The translations under genes were made by a program, and so were the position numbers. This document shows positions 30,865-37,254 of a DNA stretch of 45,427 nt, one piece after another (within the stretch, counting starts at the first letter, position 1; each line of letters begins with the position of its first letter). This stretch comes from Bowdeniella nasicola (GTDB lineage: Bacteria > Actinomycetota > Actinomycetes > Actinomycetales > Actinomycetaceae). The notes beneath the pieces were generated by a model, which searched no databases, was not told the DNA's origin, and saw only the letters and a program-made list of their open reading frames with translations. The DNA lies in NCBI RefSeq assembly GCF_001907295.1, contig NZ_MQVR01000011.1, positions 1 to 45,427 of the forward strand. The letters are read 5' to 3'.

Positions 30865-31403
30865 GCCGGTCGCAAGATCTCACCTTGAACATCGGTCCGG
30901 CCGTCCCCGTCGTCGCGCTCATCGCCTTCCGCCCCCTCGCGGCGCTCGCCATCGGGCTGCTCTGGGGCGCCCCGGTCTGGCTGCTCATCCTCACCTCGGT
31001 CCTCTCCCTCGCGGCGACCGGCGCCTGGGTGCCGATGCTCGGCCTCGCCTTTGGCGCGCTCGTCGACTTCCTGCCCGCCCGGTACGTCGACGGCGTCCTC
31101 GTCTCCTCGCTCTCGTGGTGGGCGAGCGTCGCCGCGATCATCGTGCTCGCCCACGCCCTCATCATCTCGGCGCGGCTGACCGAGCGCGTCGGGTGGCGCG
31201 GCCAGGTCGAGTGGCGCGCGATCGGCTCCCTGGCCCGCCGCAGCCTGCCCGCGCAGCTCTTCGCCCAAGTGCTGTGGGGCGCCGCGAGCGCCCTGCCGCT
31301 CCTGACCGATCACGCCCACCGCAACCTCCTCATCGTTGGAGCCGTGGGCCTCGCGGGCCTGGCCGCGCTCATCATCTCGCGCCTACGCCGCACCGCCTCA
31401 TGA
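30861..31403 (+). CDS. multi-spanning membrane protein ending the MoxR cluster
   Basis: 180 residues. About five hydrophobic helices are visible (AVPVVALIAFRPLAALAIGLL, VWLLILTSVLSLAATGAWV, MLGLAFGALVDFL, WWASVAAIIVLAHALIIS, NLLIVGAVGLAGLAALIIS). The ATG at 30861 overlaps the DUF58 stop and has GAGGAG upstream; an earlier in-frame start at 30801 lies within DUF58. I do not recognise the family. Its stop overlaps the remnant metallophosphoesterase start (ATGA). Confidence 0.72.
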   Translation: MSRSQDLTLNIGPAVPVVALIAFRPLAALAIGLLWGAPVWLLILTSVLSLAATGAWVPMLGLAFGALVDFLPARYVDGVLVSSLSWWASVAAIIVLAHALIISARLTERVGWRGQVEWRAIGSLARRSLPAQLFAQVLWGAASALPLLTDHAHRNLLIVGAVGLAGLAALIISRLRRTAS

Positions 31404-31501
31404 CCGCGCCCACGCAGATAGCGCTGATCTCCGATGTGCACGGCAACGTCACCGCCTCCCCCCTGACATTCGTCATGGCGAAGTTCGGCCGCCGGTCATA
31501 G
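31400..31501 (+). pseudogene. remnant N-terminus of a calcineurin-like metallophosphoesterase
   Basis: The ATG at 31400 overlaps the preceding stop (ATGA) and opens a frame of only 33 codons. The first 19 read MTAPTQIALISDVHGNVTA, matching the start of the metallophosphoesterase family (ALISDxHGN carries the first metal ligands). The remaining 14 codons (SPLTFVMAKFGRRS) do not resemble that family and end at TAG 31499. The likely explanation is a deletion that fused the start of this gene, from near 31457, to the upstream region of the following ABC operon. It cannot encode a working enzyme. Confidence 0.75.
31464..31475. promoter_or_regulatory. candidate operator upstream of the ABC-2/two-component operon
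   Basis: TGAC-ATTC-GTCA is a short inverted repeat 60 bases before the chosen ABC start, with a second GTCAT at 31495-31499. DesR-like regulators of ABC-2/DesK-type clusters bind such TGAC/GTCA dyads, and the cluster's own NarL-type regulator is at 34477, so autoregulation is plausible. The site lies inside the pseudogene, downstream of the inferred deletion junction. Confidence 0.45.
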
Positions 31502-31534
31502 GGGCGGCGCCGTGCGCGGGTGAAGCATGGAGAC

Positions 31535-32455
31535 ATGGACACCACAGCACTCGCCCTTTCCGGCGTCACGAAATCCTTCGGCGACACGAAAGCCGTTGCC
31601 GGCATCGATATCGCCATCAAGCGTGGCGAGATCGTCGCCCTCCTCGGCCCCAATGGCTCGGGCAAGACGACCTCCCTCGATATCGCCCTCGGGCTTACCT
31701 CGCCCGATTCGGGTAGCGCGAAACTCTTTGGCGCGGACCCCATCGCGGCGATCAACCGCAATCTCGTCGGCGTCATGCTTCAGGCCAATTCGCTGCCGAC
31801 CGACGACCGCGTCGGACGCATCATCACCCTGCTCGCGAGGATCGCGGGCGCCAGCGGCACCGTCGACTCGCTCGTCAAGCGCACCGAGATCGACGGCCTG
31901 CTGACCCGCCACGTCGCCCAGCTCTCGGGCGGCGAACTCCAGCGGGTACGCCTCGCGATCGCGCTCATCGGCGATCCCGAACTGCTCATCCTCGATGAGC
32001 CGACCGCCGGAATGGACCCGAATGCGAGGCGCAACTTCTGGCGCCTCATGCGTCGCGAAGCCGATGCGGGACGGACGATCATCTTCGCGACCCACCAGCT
32101 GAACGAGGCCGAAATGTTCGCCCCGCGCACGATCGTCCTGTCGCACGGCAGCGTCGTCGCCGATGGCCCCACCGCCGAGGTGCGGGGGCTCACCGCCTCG
32201 CAACACCTGACCGCGCTCATCGACGAGGAAAACTGGCCGACGCTGCACGACCAGCTCGCCGACGCGCTCGCTGAGGACGACTCGGTCGACTTCGCCCGCG
32301 GCCAACTGGCGATCACGGGCGCCGACCTCAAAGACGTCGCGATCGCGGTGCTCTCCTCCCCTGACACGCACGCGGTCGAGCTGCGCAACTCCACGCTCGA
32401 CGATTCCTTCGAAATGCTGACCACCACCCCCGACGCTGAACGCGTCACCGCCTAA
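31535..32455 (+). CDS. ABC-2-type transporter ATP-binding protein
   Basis: 306 residues. Walker A GPNGSGKTT, Q-loop VGVMLQANSLP, signature LSGGELQR, Walker B LLILDEPTAGMD and switch His in FATHQLNEAE are all intact. A C-terminal extension of about 90 residues follows, typical of drug- and bacteriocin-exporter ATPases. The ATG at 31535 is chosen as the start of the conserved region; a GTG at 31520 is an alternative, and neither has a good ribosome binding site. Forms a four-gene operon with the permease, kinase and regulator downstream. Substrate unknown. Confidence 0.93.
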   Translation: MDTTALALSGVTKSFGDTKAVAGIDIAIKRGEIVALLGPNGSGKTTSLDIALGLTSPDSGSAKLFGADPIAAINRNLVGVMLQANSLPTDDRVGRIITLLARIAGASGTVDSLVKRTEIDGLLTRHVAQLSGGELQRVRLAIALIGDPELLILDEPTAGMDPNARRNFWRLMRREADAGRTIIFATHQLNEAEMFAPRTIVLSHGSVVADGPTAEVRGLTASQHLTALIDEENWPTLHDQLADALAEDDSVDFARGQLAITGADLKDVAIAVLSSPDTHAVELRNSTLDDSFEMLTTTPDAERVTA

Positions 32456-32468
32456 GGACTGATTGACC

Positions 32469-33269
32469 ATGACGACCACGACTCTTACCTCGTCCGCTGA
32501 CCTGCTGGAAACTCGCCCCTCGCGCGCCGGGCACGGTGTGCTTGCCGCAGCGGTTTTCAACCTGCGTTCGGCCCTGTTCAACCCGTTCATGCTCGCCTTT
32601 TCGGTCATTATGCCGGTCCTGTTGTACCTGATGTTCGGCGTCGGCAAGGAATACACCGACATCCAGCTGGGCCGTGGCACCATGGGAGGCCAGATCCTCG
32701 TCCAGATGACGTTTTTCGGCGCCGTCAATGCACTGTCCGCGCTCGGCGTGACCGTCGCGATGGAACGCCAGCAGGGCTGGCTGCGTCAGATCGCGATCAC
32801 CCCGCTCGGAGCCGGCCGCTACGCCCTGTCAAAAGTCATCGCCGGGTTCGCGCTCGCCATCGTCATCATCGCCATGACGTACCTGGTGGGCTTCGTCACG
32901 GGCGCCCAGCTCGATGCACCCGTCTGGCTGTACTCTGCCATCGCGATCCTCTTTGTCGCCCTCATTGCCTCCTCCATTGGCCTGGCGGCGGCGTTCTTCC
33001 TGCGCTCCGACGCAGCTTATGCCGCCACTTCGGGTGTCGTGACGCTGTCGGCGTTCATCTCCGGTATCTTCCTGCCGCTTGAAGAGATGCCCGCAATCTT
33101 CCAGTCCATCGCGCAGTTCACGCCGTTTTATGGCCTTGCGCGTCTGCCGCTCGTCTTCATCGGCGGTGAGGAGCTCAACGCGACCGTCATCATCTCCGCG
33201 GTGGCGTACACGGCGGTGTTCCTCGCCCTCGCGATGTGGGGCGCGACGATCCGTAAGGACCGCAAGTAA
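32469..33269 (+). CDS. ABC-2-type transporter permease
   Basis: 266 residues with six hydrophobic helices, including LAFSVIMPVLLYLMFGVG, FAIVIIAMTYLVGFVTG-like LAIVIIAMTYLVGF and VVTLSAFISGIFLPLEEMP. This is the ABC-2 family, which moves drugs, peptides or lipids outward. AAGGA (32454-32458), overlapping the ATPase stop, lies 10 bases before the ATG at 32469; a TTG at 32463 would leave only 4. Partner of the ATPase at 31535, in an operon controlled by the kinase and regulator that follow. Confidence 0.92.
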   Translation: MTTTTLTSSADLLETRPSRAGHGVLAAAVFNLRSALFNPFMLAFSVIMPVLLYLMFGVGKEYTDIQLGRGTMGGQILVQMTFFGAVNALSALGVTVAMERQQGWLRQIAITPLGAGRYALSKVIAGFALAIVIIAMTYLVGFVTGAQLDAPVWLYSAIAILFVALIASSIGLAAAFFLRSDAAYAATSGVVTLSAFISGIFLPLEEMPAIFQSIAQFTPFYGLARLPLVFIGGEELNATVIISAVAYTAVFLALAMWGATIRKDRK

Positions 33270-33304
33270 CCACTAGGCTGACAGCTAGCGAGAAAGGAGC
33301 ACCC

Positions 33305-34480
33305 ATGCTGACGCGCCCTTCCAAAGAACGGATCATGTCCCTGGGATGGTCTGCACCGTATCTCGTCTTCCTCGCGATGCCGATCGTCCAGCTCGTGCGC
33401 ATGTGGGACGGTAGTCCGCGTGCCTACGGGATCGGACTCCTGCTCGTGGCCTTCGCGGCGACGTACCTGTCAGCCTGGCTCCTTGCCGATGTCGTCCCGC
33501 TTGGGCGCCGCATCAATAAGAACGTCATCATCGTCGTGATCCTGCTCGTCTTGATCCAGGTCGGCCTGTGGTTGCTGACGGACTGGACGATGATCTACCT
33601 GCTGTCCTACGCCATTTCGCTCACCCTGCTCCTGCCGCGGCGGGCCCTCGTCGGCTACCTCCTCGCCGTCGCTGCGATCGCATTCGTACAGGCGATCATC
33701 GAACCGAACACCGAGCTGTGGGTCCCGTTTGCGATCCTCGCGATGAACATGTTCATCATGATCGCCGTGCGAGGCTCGATCGTCTCGGATCGACAGCAGC
33801 AGGTCGCGACCGCGCAACAGCACGCGCTCGCCAAGGAACAGCAGCGGCTGCAGCTGGCGAGCGACCTGCACGACGTCCTCGGCCAGCAACTGACCGCGAT
33901 CTCCGTGAAGGCCGAGCTGCTCACGCGCCTGATCACGGCCGAGCAGGCGAGCGACAAACACCTCGCGGCGGCGCGCAGCGAAGCCGGCGACGTCTCCGAT
34001 CTCGCGCGCCAGGCACTGACCGACGTGCGCGCCGTCGTCGCGAAGACACGGCAGGCCCGGTTGAGCGATGAGATCGAACAGGCCCGCGCCCTGCTGAAAG
34101 CGGCGGGCATTTCCTGCACGCTCGAGACGAGCATCGACATCGATGAGCTCGACCCGTCGAGTATTGTCGGGCGCTTCGCGCCGTACGTCATCCGCGAGGG
34201 CTGCGCGAACGTCGTCCACCACGCCGCCGATCCGACGCAGGTGCGCATCGAGGTCGATTCCGACCGCGTGAGCGTCAGCGACAACGGCGCGGCGGCCTCG
34301 CCGCGTGATGCCCGCGCCGGCGGGAGCGGCCTCAACGGCCTACGCGACCGCGTTGGCGATCACGGCCGGACCTCGTGGGGACCGCGGTCCGATGGGCCCG
34401 GGTGGCGGCTCGAGTTGGCCCCCGCGCCCGTGTCCGCCGACGAGCTCTCGGCGGACGATCACGTCGAGGTCCTCGGATGA
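33305..34480 (+). CDS. DesK-like sensor histidine kinase
   Basis: 391 residues. The first 160 or so contain about five membrane helices and no large external loop, as in DesK-type membrane-state sensors. The dimerisation helix carries His189 in LASDLHDVLGQQLTAISVKAELL. The ATPase domain follows (PYVIREGCANVVHHA, VSVSDNGAA, GSGLNGLRDRVGDHGG-like GSGLNGLRDRVG). AAGGAG lies 7 bases before the ATG. The stop overlaps the response regulator start (ATGA). Probably senses changes in the membrane caused by substrates of the neighbouring ABC transporter. Confidence 0.92.
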   Translation: MLTRPSKERIMSLGWSAPYLVFLAMPIVQLVRMWDGSPRAYGIGLLLVAFAATYLSAWLLADVVPLGRRINKNVIIVVILLVLIQVGLWLLTDWTMIYLLSYAISLTLLLPRRALVGYLLAVAAIAFVQAIIEPNTELWVPFAILAMNMFIMIAVRGSIVSDRQQQVATAQQHALAKEQQRLQLASDLHDVLGQQLTAISVKAELLTRLITAEQASDKHLAAARSEAGDVSDLARQALTDVRAVVAKTRQARLSDEIEQARALLKAAGISCTLETSIDIDELDPSSIVGRFAPYVIREGCANVVHHAADPTQVRIEVDSDRVSVSDNGAAASPRDARAGGSGLNGLRDRVGDHGRTSWGPRSDGPGWRLELAPAPVSADELSADDHVEVLG

Positions 34481-35097
34481 TCCGCATTATCGTCGTCGAC
34501 GACCAGGCCATGGTGCGCGGAGCGCTGGCGACGCTGCTGGACCTCGAAGACGACATCGAGGTCGTCGGCCAAGCAGCCTCCGGCACCGAAGCCCTCGACC
34601 TCATCGCGCACCTGAAAACGCGCGAGATCGGCGTCGATATCACGCTCCTCGATGTCGAAATGCCCCACCTCGATGGCATCGGCACCGCCCGACGGATTGC
34701 GACCGAGCATCCCGAAACCCACTGCCTCATCGTCACGACGTTCGGCCGCCCGGGCTATGTCCAGCGGGCGCTGGAAGCCGGTGCGCGCGGATTCATCGTC
34801 AAAGACACGCCCCTGCCGCAGCTCGCGGCCGCGATCCGCAAGGTTGCCGCCGGTGAGCGTGTTGTCGACCCGCAGCTCGCCGTCGACTCGATGACGCGCG
34901 GCACCTCGCCGCTCACCGACCGCGAGACGGACGTGCTCCGGGCCGCGGTCGATGGCGGCACGATCGAGGACATCGCCGCCGCCGTGCACCTGTCGACCGG
35001 GACCGTGCGCAACCACGTCTCTGCGGCGATGACGAAGACGAATGCGCGCACTCGCGCCGAAGCCGCCCACATCGCGCGGGAGAACGGCTGGCTCTAG
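34477..35097 (+). CDS. DesR/NarL-type response regulator
   Basis: 206 residues. Receiver domain with Asp8-Asp9, phospho-acceptor Asp59 in ITLLDVEMPHLDG, Thr in VTTFGRPGY and Lys in FIVKDTPLPQ. LuxR-type HTH begins at TDRETDVLRAAVDGGTIEDIAAA. The ATG overlaps the kinase stop by 4 bases. Likely regulates its own operon through the TGAC-N4-GTCA dyad at 31464. The last gene of the four-gene ABC/two-component cluster; an MhuD-like gene starts 15 bases after its stop. Confidence 0.94.
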   Translation: MIRIIVVDDQAMVRGALATLLDLEDDIEVVGQAASGTEALDLIAHLKTREIGVDITLLDVEMPHLDGIGTARRIATEHPETHCLIVTTFGRPGYVQRALEAGARGFIVKDTPLPQLAAAIRKVAAGERVVDPQLAVDSMTRGTSPLTDRETDVLRAAVDGGTIEDIAAAVHLSTGTVRNHVSAAMTKTNARTRAEAAHIARENGWL

Positions 35098-35112
35098 CCG
35101 TAGGGTGGGCTC

Positions 35113-35430
35113 ATGAGCATCATCGTCACGAACGAAATCACCGTCCCCGCCGAGCGCGGCGAGCTGGTCGCTGCCCGCTTTGCCGCAAACTCTCAATCTC
35201 TCAAGGACTTCGACGGCTTCGAGGGATTCCAGCTGTGCCGCCCCACAGATCCCGCCGACGATCGGTGGCTCGTCATCACCCACTGGCGTGACGAGGACGC
35301 CTATGAGGCGTGGCGTAGCGGCAAGGATTTCGGCGCCTCCCACCCGAAGGGCGAGAAAGCGAAGGGCAACGTCGACGCCCGCTCCGTGGTCCGGCACTAC
35401 GACGTGGCGTTCGCGGCCCCGGGCAACTAG
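35113..35430 (+). CDS. antibiotic-biosynthesis-monooxygenase-fold haem-degrading protein, MhuD-like
   Basis: 105 residues. The alignment I can make by eye to M. tuberculosis MhuD is close: Asn7 (IVTNEITVPA), Trp67 (DAYEAWRSG) and the haem-ligand His77 (FGASHPKGE) fall at the places of MhuD Asn7, Trp66 and His75, and FDGFEGFQLCRP matches the GFLGFQLLRP block. MhuD cleaves haem to release iron, giving mycobilin without CO. The product here cannot be told from sequence. TAGGGT lies 6 bases before the ATG with no ribosome binding site, so the gene can be transcribed independently of the two-component operon. Shares a CTAG stop overlap with the convergent DUF1287 gene. Confidence 0.8.
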   Translation: MSIIVTNEITVPAERGELVAARFAANSQSLKDFDGFEGFQLCRPTDPADDRWLVITHWRDEDAYEAWRSGKDFGASHPKGEKAKGNVDARSVVRHYDVAFAAPGN

Positions 35431-36167
35431 TCGCCCCAGCGCTTCAGCACGTCGGCGGGCACTTTCGACGCATCGAAACGGAAGTGCCCGTTTAGTGTCC
35501 AGTTGCGCAACCCGTTGTCATACAGCTCGCGCTGGGCGGCGTTGTGTGCGATCCATGGCAGGCCGTCCTTGTCCCGGTCTGGCCCCAGCACGCCGGTATG
35601 CGTAAGCGGTTTACTTCCCTCCCCGAGCGTGACGATATCGCCGGCTTGCCAGTCGGCGGGATTGAATTCACTGCTTGCGGGATCAGTACTAGTCGACAGC
35701 GAAATCGCGTACTTGGTGAGAAAGACGTGCAGGTTAGGCACGCGCCGGTAGTCGATGAGCGGATCGGGTTTGCCCGCAACGCGCGGATAATCACCGGGAT
35801 GCGCCGCGATATCAGCATTGATCATCGCGGGCAGGTCATAGCCCGCATCGCGAAACGCGCGCCACACGAGATCCGTGCAGACGCCCGTCTCGGGACCGGG
35901 CATGCCTCGGTTCGTCGTGAGATAGGCACCGTCGTAGCGCGGGTGCCGATCGGCCTCAGCCTTGCCGCCGAGCCATAGGTCCCAGTAGTCATCGACGCCG
36001 TTGCCGTTCGCATCGGCGGGCGACGCGACCCGCTCGATGGCGAAGTCGTCGTCCGAAAAAGTCTTTTGTGCTCCGACGCCGCGCACCCCGATCAGGTAGG
36101 CCGCGCCCCCAATAGCGATGAAGAGGATGACACCGACGATGGTACCGACGATTGCTCTGCCCCGCAT
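35427..36167 (-). CDS. DUF1287-family membrane-anchored protein with NlpC/P60-like core
   Basis: 246 residues. One N-terminal membrane helix (IVGTIVGVILFIAIGGAAYLIG) is followed by a Ca-loop-like DANGNGVDDYWD segment, then the DUF1287 signature GVCTDLVWRAFRDAGYDLPAMINADI, DYRRVPNLHVFL, and WQAGDIVTLG ... THTGVLG. The Cys in GVCTD and the His in THTGVLG suit a cysteine-peptidase/amidase-type catalytic pair; extracellular location is likely. The ATG at 36167 has TAGGAT (36180-36175) 7 bases upstream, overlapping the GNAT stop. The in-frame extension to 36227 lies within the GNAT gene. Confidence 0.8.
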   Translation of the reverse strand: MRGRAIVGTIVGVILFIAIGGAAYLIGVRGVGAQKTFSDDDFAIERVASPADANGNGVDDYWDLWLGGKAEADRHPRYDGAYLTTNRGMPGPETGVCTDLVWRAFRDAGYDLPAMINADIAAHPGDYPRVAGKPDPLIDYRRVPNLHVFLTKYAISLSTSTDPASSEFNPADWQAGDIVTLGEGSKPLTHTGVLGPDRDKDGLPWIAHNAAQRELYDNGLRNWTLNGHFRFDASKVPADVLKRWGD

Positions 36168-36177
36168 GGGCAAAATC

Positions 36178-36672
36178 CTAGTGGCTGATGGTCGCAAGCG
36201 GGACCTTGCCCGAATGCGCGGGCCCAATCATCTCAAGCTCCATAATGCCCTCATAGAAGGGCCGACGGTTCCCGGTGAAGCGGAAGCCATGCCGGAAGTA
36301 CAGCCGTTGCGCCCCGAGGTTGATCGTGAGCACGTGCAGCCGCGGCGTATGGACCTGGGCGCTCGCGTGAGCGAGCAGCGCCGAGCCGATGCCGAGGTTT
36401 TGCGCTTCGGGATGGACGTAGAGTTTGGAGATTTCGTCGCCGAGTAAGCACACGATTCCGCCGCAGCGCCCGTGGACCTTAGCGGCCCACAGCCGCCCGC
36501 CTTGCGCTAACAGCTCGGTGAGGATTCCGGCGCCGGCCGCAGCATCGAAACGGGCCACGCGCTCGGCGGGAAAGAATCCGTGCGAAGAGCGCCACGAGGC
36601 CGCATAACAGCCTGCGATCGCCGAAAAATCGCACTCCTGGCTGGTGACGATGTCGACTTTAACTCGGGTCAC
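36178..36672 (-). CDS. GNAT-family N-acetyltransferase
   Basis: 164 residues. The acetyl-CoA binding motif A is visible as LYVHPEAQNLGIGSALLAHA (Q/RxxGxG/A form), followed by the characteristic LTINLGAQRLYFRHGFRFTG and a short tail ending IMELEMIGP. It would acetylate a small molecule or protein amine; substrate unknown. The GTG at 36672 has GGAGGT 6 bases upstream, which settles the start. The DUF1287 gene follows 10 bases later on the same strand. Confidence 0.88.
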   Translation of the reverse strand: MTRVKVDIVTSQECDFSAIAGCYAASWRSSHGFFPAERVARFDAAAGAGILTELLAQGGRLWAAKVHGRCGGIVCLLGDEISKLYVHPEAQNLGIGSALLAHASAQVHTPRLHVLTINLGAQRLYFRHGFRFTGNRRPFYEGIMELEMIGPAHSGKVPLATISH

Positions 36673-36776
36673 ATCGCCACCTCCGTCTCGAGCACTCCCT
36701 TAAATCCGGCGATAATGATCGAATCTAAACCGGGCGTGCGGCCGCGTTAGGGCGAGTCCGAGAGGTGGACGGACGA

Positions 36777-37002
36777 TTAGGACCCTGGCCGAGTCCGATC
36801 GAAGCGAGTTCCATCACGACGATAGCCAACGGAAAAGACGAATCGGAGGCCAAGACCCGCGGCCGCGATCGCAATGCCTGATCGGATGAGGAAAATACAC
36901 CAGGACACCGACAGCAAGAACGACGGGTCCGATCCACATCATCGCGCGGCCCGTGCGCACCATCGTGCGGGCTTCAGCGACTCCGGTGTGGTCGATAGCC
37001 AT
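36777..37002 (-). pseudogene. frameshifted small two-helix membrane protein
   Basis: The ATG at 37002 has a strong GGGAGGGG site upstream and opens MAIDHTGVAEARTMVRTGRA, followed by a helix ending VLAVGVLVYF-like LAVGVLVYF. After that the frame becomes unlike a protein and stops. Shifting by one base near 36889-36896 restores a second hydrophobic helix, LIRSGIAIAAAGLGLRFVF, and a polar end SVGYRRDGTRF to a TAA at 36777. A single extra base in the run GTATTTTCCTC explains this. It is either a real pseudogene or a sequencing error. Function of the intact form, about 74 residues, is not recognised. Confidence 0.6.
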
Positions 37003-37081
37003 GTCCCCTCCCGCGTTTGACCCTCCCTTAAGCGTATCGCGCGCGAGTATTCCCGCCCATGGTTCCGGCACGGGAAGGCGA

Positions 37082-37109
37082 AAGGCCCGGAACTGAGGTT
37101 CCGGGCCTT
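37082..37109. terminator. hairpin terminator after initiator tRNA
   Basis: A perfect 12-bp stem (AAGGCCCGGAAC, 37082-37093, and GTTCCGGGCCTT, 37098-37109) encloses TGAG. It lies 7 bases past the 3' end of the tRNA on the minus strand. The U-tract is short (CCTTT), so it is a moderate terminator. Confidence 0.75.
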
Positions 37110-37116
37110 CGCGACG

Positions 37117-37193
37117 TGGTAGCGGGGACAGGATTTGAACCTGCGACCTCCGGGTTATGAGCCCGGCGAGCTACCGAACTGCTCCACCCCGCG
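37117..37193 (-). tRNA. initiator tRNA-Met (anticodon CAT)
   Basis: 77 bases including the encoded CCA. The minus strand begins CGCGGGGTGGAGCAG and contains the anticodon loop CTCATAA, the GGTTCAAATCC T-loop and ends CCCCGCTACCA. The first base C opposes U at position 72, leaving the 1-72 pair unformed, and the anticodon stem has the three GC pairs of initiator tRNAs. These two marks separate it from elongator tRNA-Met. Confidence 0.97.
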
Positions 37194-37254
37194 TCGTGTT
37201 CTCCACCTTAGGTTGCTTGGCGCGGCATTTCAAACTGAATACCGGTGTTCCCTC

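Noticed and set aside
31520-31534. GTG 31520 as the start of the ABC-2 ATPase
   Set aside because: It adds five unconserved residues; ATG 31535 fits the conserved start better, though neither has a clear ribosome binding site.
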